Source: Bernardetia sp. MNP-M8
GTDB taxonomy: Bacteria; Bacteroidota; Bacteroidia; Cytophagales; Bernardetiaceae
Assembly (NCBI RefSeq): GCF_037126285.1
Contig: NZ_CP147012.1
Location: forward strand, 2,812,001-2,876,000
Length of the DNA stretch: 64,000 nt
Direction: 5' to 3'
Each line of letters opens with the position of its first letter. The first letter of the stretch is position 1. The notes beneath the pieces were generated by a model. That model was not told where the DNA came from and made no database searches. It was given only the letters and a program-made list of their open reading frames with translations. Positions 1 through 8,428 of this stretch are shown piece after piece. A program made the position numbers and the translations under genes.

Positions 1-923
1 AATTTGATATTTTCTAACTGAATTGTAGTAACATTTACTTGTTCTTTTTCAAAAATTGGTAACCAATATTTTAGTCTCAATTCATTTACTTCCTCTTCTT
101 TAAATCTAGTGTTTTTCTTTTTATTCTTCATATGAATTTCCATAAAATAAGCTAGTGAGCGAATAAGAGGAAGAAATTTTATTTTTTGAGTTTTGTCTGC
201 TTGGCAAAATATAATACGCAAAACTTCATACAAATTCACGATTTGAAGTGATTCTGAATTTGTTTTTTTGTTGGTAAGATAGTTTTCTATCATCGGAAAT
301 GATAAATAATTGTGAGTAAAGGAACTCAATAATTCTCTCATATCAGGAAGAACATCAAATAAAAGTTGAAAATTTTCTTCTTGTGTAAAATAAGCATACA
401 ACTCTTTAGGATTTTTGCCCATTGAAGAAATAGTAACAGCCAAATTTCGCTTATTACTAACAGCACCAGTAACTGAAATCACATAAGCTAGGGCAGTAGT
501 AAGCAAGATAAATCCAGTAAAAGAAAGCAATCCAGTGACTACTCGTCCAAAATTAGTATTGGGCTTGTAGTCTCCAATTCCGACGGTAGAAAGAATATAA
601 CAGGTATAATAAAATCTATCTAAAAAAGTAGCAGGCTGATTGGTAGTCGAATTTACAACCATCGGTTCATTACTACTAAAAATAAATAAACACCCTACCA
701 ATAAAATAATAAGCCATAAATTAAGCGTAGCAGTAACATGTATAAAACCTGATATTTTACGTAACCATTTCCAATTCAGTCCTAATATAATTTTGGAGAG
801 AAGATTATTAAAATATTTTGTTAGAAAGCCAGAGCCATTTCCTGAAAGTGTAGTGTAAAAAAAATCTATAAAAATGGCTATTATGAGAAGTAATCCGATA
901 GGAAAAAATGAAAAATGGAGCAT
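1..923 (-). CDS. Two-TM potassium channel protein, truncated by the window edge
   Basis: An open frame begins with ATG at 923 and runs off the left edge, giving 307 codons without a stop. The N-terminus has a hydrophobic segment (about residues 3-20) and a second around 65-80. The K+ selectivity-filter motif TVGIGDY lies at residues 113-119, followed by a second pore helix (about 127-147) and a long soluble, charged C-terminal region of unknown function. This is the Ion_trans_2 layout (helix, pore loop, helix), so the protein is a probable inner-membrane K+ channel. No RCK/TrkA-N nucleotide-binding domain is recognised in the visible part. The C-terminus is missing, so any ligand-binding domain cannot be judged. 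Confidence 0.8.
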   Translation of the reverse strand, partial: MLHFSFFPIGLLLIIAIFIDFFYTTLSGNGSGFLTKYFNNLLSKIILGLNWKWLRKISGFIHVTATLNLWLIILLVGCLFIFSSNEPMVVNSTTNQPATFLDRFYYTCYILSTVGIGDYKPNTNFGRVVTGLLSFTGFILLTTALAYVISVTGAVSNKRNLAVTISSMGKNPKELYAYFTQEENFQLLFDVLPDMRELLSSFTHNYLSFPMIENYLTNKKTNSESLQIVNLYEVLRIIFCQADKTQKIKFLPLIRSLAYFMEIHMKNKKKNTRFKEEEVNELRLKYWLPIFEKEQVNVTTIQLENIK

Positions 924-1113
924 AAAATTTTTATAGAAGAATTATAAAACCAAAAATAAATTCAAAAATTCTAACCTTATAATTACTTTTTTGTTTAATT
1001 ATAAAATGTTTTTGAGTGGTAATAACACACAAACATTTAACATAGAAACTAGCTCTCATCATTTGTAGCTATTATTTTTTAAACTTTTATTTTTCTCTAA
1101 ATTTTATTTGATT

Positions 1114-1452
1114 ATGTTTATTTTAGAAGTCAAAAACAATATTGAGGTCGAAACACCTCGTGGAAAAGGTAGAATCTTATATATTACAGAATATGGAATG
1201 GAAATCGAAAAACTTTTTACTATTGCTATCGACGAGAGTGGAGAGATTTGGGAGTTTACCAACCGAGATATTCGTGTAGTTTCAAATCTTACTTTTGGAA
1301 GAAAACTTCCTAAACGTTCACCTGATTTTTTTCAAAAGCAAGGAACAGTTTTTCCATCTCCAACCACTCATAAAAATCAGTCATTAAGTACAGATAGAGA
1401 AATTCCTATTCAAGCTAATGGCTTAAATGGACAAGCCAAAAAACAGGTTTAA
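1114..1452 (+). CDS. Small hypothetical protein
   Basis: This 112-residue protein is not recognised. The ATG at 1114 is preferred over an in-frame TTG two codons earlier. The first 70 residues look like a compact beta-rich domain (alternating hydrophobic and charged residues, MFILEVKNNIEVETPRGKGR at the start) and may be a small SH3-like or KOW-like fold; that is only an impression. The last 40 residues are Ser/Thr/Gln/Pro-rich and probably disordered. It has no signal peptide or membrane segment. It stands alone, divergent from the channel gene and convergent with accC, with which it shares a terminator. Confidence 0.55.
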   Translation: MFILEVKNNIEVETPRGKGRILYITEYGMEIEKLFTIAIDESGEIWEFTNRDIRVVSNLTFGRKLPKRSPDFFQKQGTVFPSPTTHKNQSLSTDREIPIQANGLNGQAKKQV

Positions 1453-1471
1453 AAGTCTAATATAGTGCATA

Positions 1472-1519
1472 AAAAAACCGTTTTTAAGCTATTTTTTTTT
1501 AGTTTAAAAACGGTTTTTT
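1472..1519. terminator. Bidirectional terminator between the small CDS and accC
   Basis: A 16-bp inverted repeat (1472-1487 with 1504-1519) has a loop of about 16 nt and A-run/T-run flanks on both sides. It fits an intrinsic terminator for both convergent genes. Confidence 0.85.
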
Positions 1520-1545
1520 CTTAATATTACTTAGAAACTTTATAA

Positions 1546-3072
1546 TTAAAAAACTCTACGTTTCTTTCTCCAATCACTCATTCCACTAGAATTATTATTG
1601 CCGTTGTTGGTATCTCCACCAACGACATTATTCTTACCTTTTCCATTTTCTAAAAGCTGACTTACAATAGCCACAGCAATTTCTTCTTCTTCTTTTGAAG
1701 TTTCAGCCTCTAAATATTCGGGTTTGAAATGATTTTCTACGAATTTTGTGCTAAAATTTCCACTTCTAAAGGCTTCATGTTGCATGACAAACTTACAGAA
1801 AGGTAGTGTTGTCTGAATTCCAGAGATTTTGTATTCGTCTATTGCTCGTATCATTCTGTCCATTGCTTCTTCTCTGTCTGCTCCAAAAGTGATAAGTTTG
1901 GCAATCATCGAATCATAAAAAATAGGCACTTCCATACCTTGCTCAAAACCATCATCTACACGAACTCCCAACCCTTTTGGCGTTTGATATTCTACTACTT
2001 TTCCAATATTTGGTAAGAAATTATTGGTTGGGTCTTCTGCATAAACACGCACTTCAATCGAATGACCATTTATTTTCAAGTCTTCTTGTTTGAAAGAAAT
2101 TTCTCTTCCTTCTGCAATTTTGATTTGCTCTTTTACCAAATCAATTCCTGTAATCTGTTCTGTAATTGGATGTTCTACTTGCAGACGAGTATTCATTTCT
2201 AAGAAATAAAAATTTAAATTTTCATCTACAATAAATTCTACCGTTCCTGCACCATAATAATTACACGCTTTAGCTACATTTACAGCAGCTTCTCCCATTG
2301 CCTTACGCATTTTTTCATCAACAACAGCCGAAGGAGCTTCTTCTACTACTTTTTGATGGCGACGTTGGACAGAGCATTCTCTTTCGAAAAGATATAAAAT
2401 ATTTCCGTGTGTATCTCCTAAAATCTGAATTTCGATATGACGAGGCGAACCAATATATTTTTCAATAAAAACAGCACCATCTCCAAAAGCAGATTGTGCT
2501 TCACTAACAGCACGTTTCATTTGCTCTTCAAACTCTGACTCATTTTCTACTACACGCATTCCTTTTCCCCCACCTCCTGCGCTTGCTTTTACCAAAATTG
2601 GATAACCAATCTGTGCAGCTTCTTTTTTTGCTTCTGCAATATCCTCAACAGCATGATTAATTCCTGGAACCATTGGAATATCATATTTCGAAACAGCATT
2701 TTTGGCAGCCAATTTACTTCCCATTACCTCTATAGCCTCAGGAGAAGGAGCAATGAAAATAAGTCCTGCTGCTTTTACTTTTCGTGCAAAATCAGCATTT
2801 TCAGACAAAAATCCATAACCAGGGTGAATGGCTTGTGCGCCTGTGGTTTTGGCTGCTTCGATGATTCTATCTCCTCTTAAATAAGACTCGGACGAGGGAG
2901 GCGCACCTACACAAATGGCTTCATCGGCAGCACGAACATGAGGAGCTTGTCGGTCTGCTTCACTAAAAACAGCTACCGTTTTGATACCCATTTCTTTGCA
3001 AGAACGAATAATACGAAGAGTGATTTCGCCACGATTGGCAATAAGAACTTTGGTAATGTTAGTAATATTCAT
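1546..3072 (-). CDS. accC: Biotin carboxylase subunit of an acyl-CoA carboxylase
   Basis: Carboxylates biotin carried on a biotin carboxyl carrier protein, using ATP and bicarbonate; it is the first half-reaction of acetyl- or propionyl-CoA carboxylase. Visible are the N-terminal domain (KVLIANRGEITLRIIRSC), the ATP-grasp glycine loop (GGGGKGMRVV), the ERECSVQRRHQKVVEE segment and the metal-binding EMNTRLQVEHPITE segment, then a C-terminal domain ending near residue 455. The protein is 508 aa, so about 45-50 residues extend past the usual enzyme. Residues 483-491 of this tail (VVGGDTNNG) are encoded by a dispersed palindromic repeat. No biotin carrier or carboxyltransferase gene is adjacent, so acetyl-CoA versus propionyl-CoA as substrate cannot be settled here. 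Confidence 0.92.
   Translation of the reverse strand: MNITNITKVLIANRGEITLRIIRSCKEMGIKTVAVFSEADRQAPHVRAADEAICVGAPPSSESYLRGDRIIEAAKTTGAQAIHPGYGFLSENADFARKVKAAGLIFIAPSPEAIEVMGSKLAAKNAVSKYDIPMVPGINHAVEDIAEAKKEAAQIGYPILVKASAGGGGKGMRVVENESEFEEQMKRAVSEAQSAFGDGAVFIEKYIGSPRHIEIQILGDTHGNILYLFERECSVQRRHQKVVEEAPSAVVDEKMRKAMGEAAVNVAKACNYYGAGTVEFIVDENLNFYFLEMNTRLQVEHPITEQITGIDLVKEQIKIAEGREISFKQEDLKINGHSIEVRVYAEDPTNNFLPNIGKVVEYQTPKGLGVRVDDGFEQGMEVPIFYDSMIAKLITFGADREEAMDRMIRAIDEYKISGIQTTLPFCKFVMQHEAFRSGNFSTKFVENHFKPEYLEAETSKEEEEIAVAIVSQLLENGKGKNNVVGGDTNNGNNNSSGMSDWRKKRRVF
1600..1626. repeat. Palindromic repeat family, copy A (inside accC)
   Basis: The 27 bases at 1600-1626 carry GTTGGT...ACCAAC arms around a TATCTCC-type loop, closely matching copies at 30392-30417 and 57337-57363. 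It lies in frame within the accC C-terminal tail. Confidence 0.7.
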
Positions 3073-3148
3073 GAGGTAGGCTAAAGGTCTTTTATATGTT
3101 GTAAATTTCTAGTTTTACAAAAGTCGACAAATTATTTAATAATTTAAA

Positions 3149-3167
3149 AAAAACTACGTTAGTTTTT
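3149..3167 (-). terminator. Terminator downstream of the histidine kinase gene
   Basis: A perfect 8-bp stem (3149-3156 with 3160-3167) has a 3-nt loop and, read on the minus strand, is followed by a T-rich run. It lies just past the kinase stop codon. Confidence 0.55.
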
Positions 3168-3185
3168 CTTATTCTAAATGCTAAG

Positions 3186-4466
3186 CTATATCAGATTCGG
3201 TATTTCTAAATAAAATGTAGTCCCTTTTCCTAGTTCTGAATCTAGTTTTATTGTAGAATTTATTTTTTCTAAAGTTTCTTTGAGAATATAAAGTCCTAAG
3301 CCTGAGCCTTTACTGTTTTCACTAGCTCTATAAAACATTTCAAATATTTTTTGTTGGTGTTCTGTAGCTATTCCGATACCATTATCTTGAATTATAATAT
3401 GAGCTTTATCTTTGTTTATATCACCTTTTATTTTGACAAAAGAATATTCTTTTTGTTTATCTGAATATCTAAAAGCATTTGATAATAGGTTATTAAAAAT
3501 AATTCCTATTCTATACAAATCGGCATAAAACTCTTCTTCTTCTTGAGCAATAGCAATTTCTACTTCAACATACTTTGCTTTTGGTAAATACTCAAATTCT
3601 TTAGTAAGCTCAGTAATATATTCTTGCCAATTTATTTTTTGAGGAGTTACTTTAATACGAGAGTTACGGGAATAATCTAAAATATCTTTGATAAAAGAAT
3701 CTAATTTTAAAAGACTTTTTTCTTTTAATATTTCATAATATTTAAGTTGATTAATATCACTCTCTGCTTTAGAAATATTAATCAAACCCAAAACAGAAGA
3801 AATAGGCGCACGCAAATCATGACTTACACTATAAACAAAGTTATCTAATTCTTGATTGGTTTTGGATAGCTCTATATTTTTAGATAAAAGAATTTTTTCA
3901 GATTCCATAAGTTGATTGAATATATCTTGATAAGACTTAATCAGTACCCAAGTTACGACAGGTAGAATAATAAATAAGAGCAACATATTTACTTTTCCAA
4001 ACATATTCTCATAATAATCATCTATTTGTGGGAGGTGAGGAAAGATATCATAATCATATAACACTAAAATTAATGCAAATAATAAAGGAAAAATAGTATG
4101 AAAAATAACATATCGTTTGGAGCGAATATTAAGGATAGAAGGAATTAAAAGAATAGATACAAAAAACAAAAAATGAATATTACTATTTCTTCCTACACTA
4201 CTTGAAAAGTAAAATACCATTATATTAAATCCTAATAAAAACCAATGAGCAGCCCAATCTGTTCCTAAATAGACTTTTATTATAATGATGCTTATGAGAT
4301 AACAAAAGGGAATTAACCAATACCATAAATTTTCCCATAACCCAAAATAAATATCAGGTACAAAGCTCAAACTCATTGAAACAAATAAAAAATACACTAA
4401 ATAATTAATATTTTTACTGCGCTGTTTTTTTTCATTTTTTAAAAAATCCTGAATTGCATTTTCCAT
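3186..4466 (-). CDS. Multi-pass membrane sensor histidine kinase
   Basis: The 426-aa protein has about six hydrophobic segments in residues 20-185, a short linker and a kinase core. The H-box reads SVSHDLRAPISSVLG with the phospho-accepting His at residue 216. The ATPase domain shows an N-box (FNNLLSNAFRYS), G1 (IIIQDNGIGIA), a MFYRA F-box region and G2 (GSGLGLYI). It therefore autophosphorylates and should pass phosphate to a response regulator. No response regulator is adjacent, so it is an orphan. The membrane region contains no recognisable periplasmic sensor domain, so the signal may be sensed within the bilayer. The gene is monocistronic. Confidence 0.88.
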   Translation of the reverse strand: MENAIQDFLKNEKKQRSKNINYLVYFLFVSMSLSFVPDIYFGLWENLWYWLIPFCYLISIIIIKVYLGTDWAAHWFLLGFNIMVFYFSSSVGRNSNIHFLFFVSILLIPSILNIRSKRYVIFHTIFPLLFALILVLYDYDIFPHLPQIDDYYENMFGKVNMLLLFIILPVVTWVLIKSYQDIFNQLMESEKILLSKNIELSKTNQELDNFVYSVSHDLRAPISSVLGLINISKAESDINQLKYYEILKEKSLLKLDSFIKDILDYSRNSRIKVTPQKINWQEYITELTKEFEYLPKAKYVEVEIAIAQEEEEFYADLYRIGIIFNNLLSNAFRYSDKQKEYSFVKIKGDINKDKAHIIIQDNGIGIATEHQQKIFEMFYRASENSKGSGLGLYILKETLEKINSTIKLDSELGKGTTFYLEIPNLI

Positions 4467-4744
4467 TCTCTTATAAAATATATTTATTAAAATAAGTCAA
4501 TTTAATATTTTCATGGCATTTATAGTTTTCAATAGGAAATTAGGAATAAAACATTGATAATCAAATTTCTGTGAAAGCAAAGTGGAAAAATTAAGGCGAT
4601 AATAAATAACAAATTGTTTCATGTTTGAACTAAAAAAAGTCAAAATTAAATATCTCTATACCCTACAAATGATAATCTTTATGTATATTGCTTTTCAATT
4701 TTAAGAAATAAAAAATAGACAAAATGCACGCAAAAGGACTGAAT

Positions 4745-5509
4745 ATGAATATTGTTTTACTTACTGATTTTGGCTATCAAGATGGTTTTGTGGGAGTAAT
4801 GAAAGGGGTTATCAAATCACTTTCTCCTCATGTAAACTTGATAGATTTGGCACATTCTGTTCCAGATTATGATATTTTGCGTGGAGCTTTACTTTTAGAA
4901 GCACATTATAGTTATTTTCCGAAAGGAACAGTTTTTTTATGTGTCATTGACCCAGGGGTTGGGAGTGATAGACAACCCATTATTGTAAAAAGTGGTGGAT
5001 ATTATTTTGTTGCTCCTCACAATGGAATTTTAGATTTGATAACAGCACTAGAAGATGTAGAACAATGTATCGAAATCACAAACAAAACCTATATGCTTGA
5101 AAGTGATGCAAATAGCTTTCATGGTAGAGATATTTTTGCGCCAGTAGCTGCACACCTTGCCAACGGAATTGCGATGGAAAATATGGGCGAAGAAATTCAA
5201 TATGATTGGTATCTCAATTATCCATTTAGCACTTACAATGAAGAAGAAAAAACAGTAACAGGAGAAATTTTGTCTTTTGATAAATATGGAAATGCACTAA
5301 CCAATCTCAGAGCAAGAAAAGGAATAAAATATGGAAGAATATTAGAACAAGATGCCAAATTTTGTGATTATTTTTTACAAGGAAATGAAAGAATGCCCAA
5401 CCTTATCAATGGCTCTTTTGGTAGAGTAGAAATATTTGTTCCTGAAAAAAATGCAGAAAAACAGCTTCGTTTGAGAAAAGGGGATGAAGTAACTTTATAT
5501 TTGAAATAG
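4745..5509 (+). CDS. SAM hydroxide adenosyltransferase (DUF62 family)
   Basis: Members of this family (SAM hydrolase/fluorinase superfamily) use water to split S-adenosylmethionine into adenosine and methionine. Family hallmarks are present: the N-terminal LLTDFGYQDGFVGVMKGV, a VIDPGVGSDR segment, APHNGILD and FHGRDIFAPVAAHLANG. The halogenase-specific chloride or fluoride pocket is not apparent. The ATG at 4745 is chosen because family members begin almost directly with the LTDFG strand and an AAAGGA-like stretch precedes it. An in-frame ATG at 4724 would add seven residues. The gene is followed 14 bases later by a DoxX gene, probably in one transcript. The physiological role is not established. 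Confidence 0.88.
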   Translation: MNIVLLTDFGYQDGFVGVMKGVIKSLSPHVNLIDLAHSVPDYDILRGALLLEAHYSYFPKGTVFLCVIDPGVGSDRQPIIVKSGGYYFVAPHNGILDLITALEDVEQCIEITNKTYMLESDANSFHGRDIFAPVAAHLANGIAMENMGEEIQYDWYLNYPFSTYNEEEKTVTGEILSFDKYGNALTNLRARKGIKYGRILEQDAKFCDYFLQGNERMPNLINGSFGRVEIFVPEKNAEKQLRLRKGDEVTLYLK

Positions 5510-5523
5510 AATAAAACTGAAAA

Positions 5524-6000
5524 ATGAATTTTCTTCAAAAAATAAAAGAACTAAAAGGGTTACAAATCTTCATCATTTATACTCGTTATCTGATAGGAGG
5601 CACTTTTGTTTTTGCTAGTTTAATAAAAATAAAAGGACATCGCTTTACTAGAGATAGTGGCGCAGATATGCCTATTGATTCGGCTTGGCATTTTTTTGAA
5701 AGGATGTATCAATCAGGTCTTTATTGGCAATTTTTGGGTTTTGGACAGCTTGTAGCAGGTTTCTTCTTGATGACTCAACGCTATTCAAAACTTGGTGCAG
5801 CAGCTTTTTATCCAATAATACTCAATATTTTTGTGATTAATGTTTCATATAATTTTGGAGGAACAATTTACATTACAGGAATGATGCTTTTAGCTAATAC
5901 TCTACTTATTCTTTGGGATTGGAATAGTTTTAGAATATTCTTTAATCAACCTCTTATTCAAGACAATAAAGACCGATTAGAATATGACTTGATTTGGTAA
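5524..6000 (+). CDS. DoxX-family inner-membrane protein
   Basis: A 158-residue protein with four predicted membrane helices (roughly residues 15-38, 60-85, 90-112 and 115-135). The RYLIGGTFVFASLIKIKGHRF opening and the GQLVAGFFLM segment are typical of the DoxX/DoxD family, small quinone- or redox-associated membrane proteins of mostly unknown function. It lies 14 bases after the SAM hydroxide adenosyltransferase gene and is probably co-transcribed with it. Family assignment is fairly secure; the biochemical role is not. Confidence 0.75.
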   Translation: MNFLQKIKELKGLQIFIIYTRYLIGGTFVFASLIKIKGHRFTRDSGADMPIDSAWHFFERMYQSGLYWQFLGFGQLVAGFFLMTQRYSKLGAAAFYPIILNIFVINVSYNFGGTIYITGMMLLANTLLILWDWNSFRIFFNQPLIQDNKDRLEYDLIW

Positions 6001-6170
6001 ATAACAGGACTGATTTTGTTTTTACAGCTTCTTACAGAATTTACACAGATAATTATGATATTTTATTTTGGCTAGGAACTTGTATTTTTATTGGACTAAG
6101 TGCTTTCCTAGTTTGGATTTGGGAAAATAGAAAAAGAACGCATATTATAAAAAATCAGTTACAAAATTGA
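5994..6170 (+). CDS. Possible small single-TM protein with TTG start
   Basis: A frame opens just inside the end of the DoxX gene and closes with TGA at 6168-6170. With TTG at 5994 as start it encodes about 58 residues: a polar N-terminus, one hydrophobic helix (FWLGTCIFIGLSAFLVWIW) and a basic tail (ENRKRTHIIKNQLQN), a typical small bitopic membrane protein with the tail inside. No ATG exists in this frame and no ribosome-binding site is obvious. It may be a real third cistron coupled to doxX by overlap, or a remnant. A promoter begins right at its stop codon. Confidence 0.35.
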   Translation: MVNNRTDFVFTASYRIYTDNYDILFWLGTCIFIGLSAFLVWIWENRKRTHIIKNQLQN

Positions 6171-6197
6171 GTTTTTTATAAAATCTCTGTACCTTTG
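6167..6197 (+). promoter_or_regulatory. Bacteroidota-type promoter for the cysteine desulfurase gene
   Basis: TTG at 6167-6169 and TACCTTTG at 6190-6197 fit the TTTG / TAnnTTTG elements with a 20-base spacer. Transcription would start near 6204, leaving a leader of about 165 bases. Confidence 0.5.
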
Positions 6198-6270
6198 TGA
6201 ACTTAGTTTGTTGATTAACCAATTCATAATCAACAACTTACCAATTACAAAAAACACATTATACTATACA

Positions 6271-6348
6271 GAACAGTAGGGAAAGATATTCTTAGATTAA
6301 ATACTAAGAGTTTTTAAGACTCTTAAATTTCGGAAAACAATACTGTTC
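6271..6348 (+). promoter_or_regulatory. Structured leader upstream of the cysteine desulfurase gene
   Basis: GAACAGTA (6271-6278) pairs with TACTGTTC (6341-6348). Inside are two mutually exclusive small stems that share 6306-6308: CTTAG/CTAAG (6291-6295 with 6304-6308) and AAGAGT/ACTCTT (6306-6311 with 6319-6324). The RNA could fold as a closed leader with alternative internal hairpins; no known riboswitch class is recognised. Confidence 0.35.
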
Positions 6349-6370
6349 GTACTAAATTCATATACCATTT

Positions 6371-7552
6371 ATGTCAATTTCCTCTTCTTCCTCTCGCATT
6401 TATTTAGACAATGCAGCTACTACTCAATTAGATAAAGCTGTTTTAGATGAAATGATGCCCTTTTTGACAGAACATTTCGGAAACCCTTCTTCTACTCACT
6501 CTACGGGAAGGATTGTAAAATCTGCCGTTGAGAAAGCTCGCAAAACAGTTGCAAGTCTTTTGAATACCTCACCTGCCGAAATATTTTTTACGTCTGGAGG
6601 AACAGAAGCCGATAACACGACTTTACGCTGTGCTGTTCGTTCACACAATTTAAAGCATATTATTACTTCGCCTTTGGAGCATCATGCTGTTTTGCATACT
6701 GTTGAAGAGCTAGAAAAGCGAGGAGAAGTAAAAGTAAGTATGGTAGATATTGATAAAAGAGGAAATATTGATTTGAATCATTTAGACGAACTATTAAATA
6801 ATCTTTCTAGCAAAAACGAACGCTCTTTAGTTTCACTCATGCACGGAAACAATGAAATAGGAACAATCCTAGATTTGAAACAAACAGGAGAAATTTGCGA
6901 AAAATATAATGCTATGTTTCATTCTGATACTGTCCAGACGATGGGATATTATCCAATGGATTTGCAAGAATTACCTATTCATTATTTGGTAGGTTCGGCA
7001 CACAAATTTCATGGTGCAAAAGGAATAGGATTTTTATACATTCGCCACGATGCAGGTTTTTGTCCGTTCCAAACAGGAGGAGCGCAAGAGCGCAACATGA
7101 GAGGAGGAACAGAAAATGTAGCTGGAATTGTCGGACTTGCAAAAGCCTTAGAAATTTCAATTTCAGAAAGAGATGCTCACAAAAAACATATTCTTTCTCT
7201 AAAAAGCAGAATGATAGACAAACTAAGAGCTATTTTTGGCGAAGATGTCAATTTTAATGGAGAATCTGGAAATCTTGAAACAGGACTTCCAAAAGTATTG
7301 AGTGTTCAGTTTCCAAAATCAGATATGGGCGATATGCTTTTATTTAATTTGGATATTCAAGGAATTTCGGCATCTGGTGGAAGTGCTTGTTCTAGTGGTT
7401 CAGAAATTGGCTCACACGTTTTGACAGCTCTCAAAAATGACCCTTCTCGTCCTTCTGTTCGTTTTTCATTTAGCAAATACAACACAATTGAAGAAATTGA
7501 TTATGTTGTAGAAAAAGTAAATGAGATTTATGCGTCTGTATTAGCAAAATAG
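6371..7552 (+). CDS. Cysteine desulfurase (NifS/IscS type)
   Basis: A PLP enzyme that converts cysteine to alanine and a protein-bound persulfide used for Fe-S clusters or thiolation. The 393-aa protein has the N-terminal YLDNAATTQLD, the HHAVLHTVEELEKRG region, the PLP-binding Lys at residue 212 in SAHKFHGAKGIGF, and the catalytic Cys at residue 340 in GGSACSSGSEIGSH. The short loop around the Cys is the IscS/NifS (group I) pattern rather than the SufS pattern. No iscU or sufBCD gene is nearby. It has a long leader and a clear terminator, so it appears monocistronic. Confidence 0.92.
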   Translation: MSISSSSSRIYLDNAATTQLDKAVLDEMMPFLTEHFGNPSSTHSTGRIVKSAVEKARKTVASLLNTSPAEIFFTSGGTEADNTTLRCAVRSHNLKHIITSPLEHHAVLHTVEELEKRGEVKVSMVDIDKRGNIDLNHLDELLNNLSSKNERSLVSLMHGNNEIGTILDLKQTGEICEKYNAMFHSDTVQTMGYYPMDLQELPIHYLVGSAHKFHGAKGIGFLYIRHDAGFCPFQTGGAQERNMRGGTENVAGIVGLAKALEISISERDAHKKHILSLKSRMIDKLRAIFGEDVNFNGESGNLETGLPKVLSVQFPKSDMGDMLLFNLDIQGISASGGSACSSGSEIGSHVLTALKNDPSRPSVRFSFSKYNTIEEIDYVVEKVNEIYASVLAK

Positions 7553-7586
7553 GGCGAAGTAGATTTTTGATTTTAGTTTAATTTTG

Positions 7587-7620
7587 AAACTCGTAAAGTA
7601 TTGTGCTTTGCGAGTTTTTT
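7587..7620 (+). terminator. Terminator after the cysteine desulfurase gene
   Basis: AAACTCG (7587-7593) pairs with CGAGTTT (7611-7617), with a further AAAG/CTTT pairing inside, followed by a T run. Confidence 0.85.
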
Positions 7621-7657
7621 TGTCTAAAAGATATATAAGTTCTTAAAGAAGAAAACA

Positions 7658-8224
7658 ATGAACCAAGAAAAAAATATTTGTGTTGAATGTGAATCAGAAT
7701 ACTATAAAGATAGTTCTAAAATGGCATGTTTATGCCCAGACTGTGCCTATCAACTATATCAATATCCGAATTGTCTTCACAAATTTGAGAATGGCAATTG
7801 CATTAAATGTGGTTGGAATGGACAAACATCTGAATATCTAAAAAATAGAACAAAAGAAATGGAAATTAAAACACACAAAATAAACACTACACAAATAGCC
7901 GAGCTTATTTCAGATGCTATTCTTATCAAAAATGAAGAAGATAGCTTGGATTTGTTAGGCAATTTATATTATCAAGGATTTGACAAAATAATTTTATATC
8001 AAAAAAATATTACTCCTGCTTTCTTCGATTTAAAAAATAAAATGGCTGGAGAAATTCTTCAAAAATTTGCTAATTACAGAATGTCTTTGCTGATTATTGG
8101 CGATTTTTCTGAATTGATACAGCAAAGCAAAAGTCTGAAAGATTTTATTTATGAAAGTAACAAAGGAAAACAAGTTAATTTCGTAAGTTCGATAGAAGAA
8201 GCAATTGAAAAACTAGCAAAATAA
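7658..8224 (+). CDS. Zinc-ribbon protein with C-terminal DUF4180 domain
   Basis: The 188-aa protein begins with about 60 residues rich in paired cysteines (CVEC, CLCPDC, a single Cys in YPNCLH and CIKC), which looks like a double zinc ribbon. From about residue 75 it resembles DUF4180: FFDLKNKMAGEILQKFANYR, LLIIGDF and SLKDFIYESNKG segments. DUF4180 proteins are small and of unknown function, and are usually single-domain, so the ribbon fusion is notable. It has no signal peptide. It sits alone between a terminator and the nucleoside transporter. The DUF assignment is from motif recall. Confidence 0.65.
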   Translation: MNQEKNICVECESEYYKDSSKMACLCPDCAYQLYQYPNCLHKFENGNCIKCGWNGQTSEYLKNRTKEMEIKTHKINTTQIAELISDAILIKNEEDSLDLLGNLYYQGFDKIILYQKNITPAFFDLKNKMAGEILQKFANYRMSLLIIGDFSELIQQSKSLKDFIYESNKGKQVNFVSSIEEAIEKLAK

Positions 8225-8375
8225 TATTCTCTTCGGTAAAAGCAAATACATATTTAGGACATAAAAAATCAATCAAATTCAATATCAAATTTCTAAATCT
8301 GAATAATTTACTCTACTTTCGCTGTTTAATTGTTTTCTCAGTATATTTGAGAAAATGGATTTAAGAATTTGCTTT

Positions 8376-8405
8376 GCCGTTGTTGGTGTTTTCATCAACA
8401 ACTCC
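8376..8405. repeat. Palindromic repeat family, copy B (diverged)
   Basis: GTTGTTGGTG pairs with CATCAACAAC (nine of ten) around a short T-rich loop, beginning with the same GCCGTTGTTGGTG as other copies. It lies in the leader of the nucleoside transporter gene, about 24 bases before its ATG. Confidence 0.55.
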
Positions 8406-8428
8406 TATTATAAAACTTTAATTGAATT

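Noticed and set aside
640-858. 72-aa plus-strand frame opposite the channel gene
   Set aside because: It is the antisense shadow of a coding region with the K+ channel filter motif and has no independent support.
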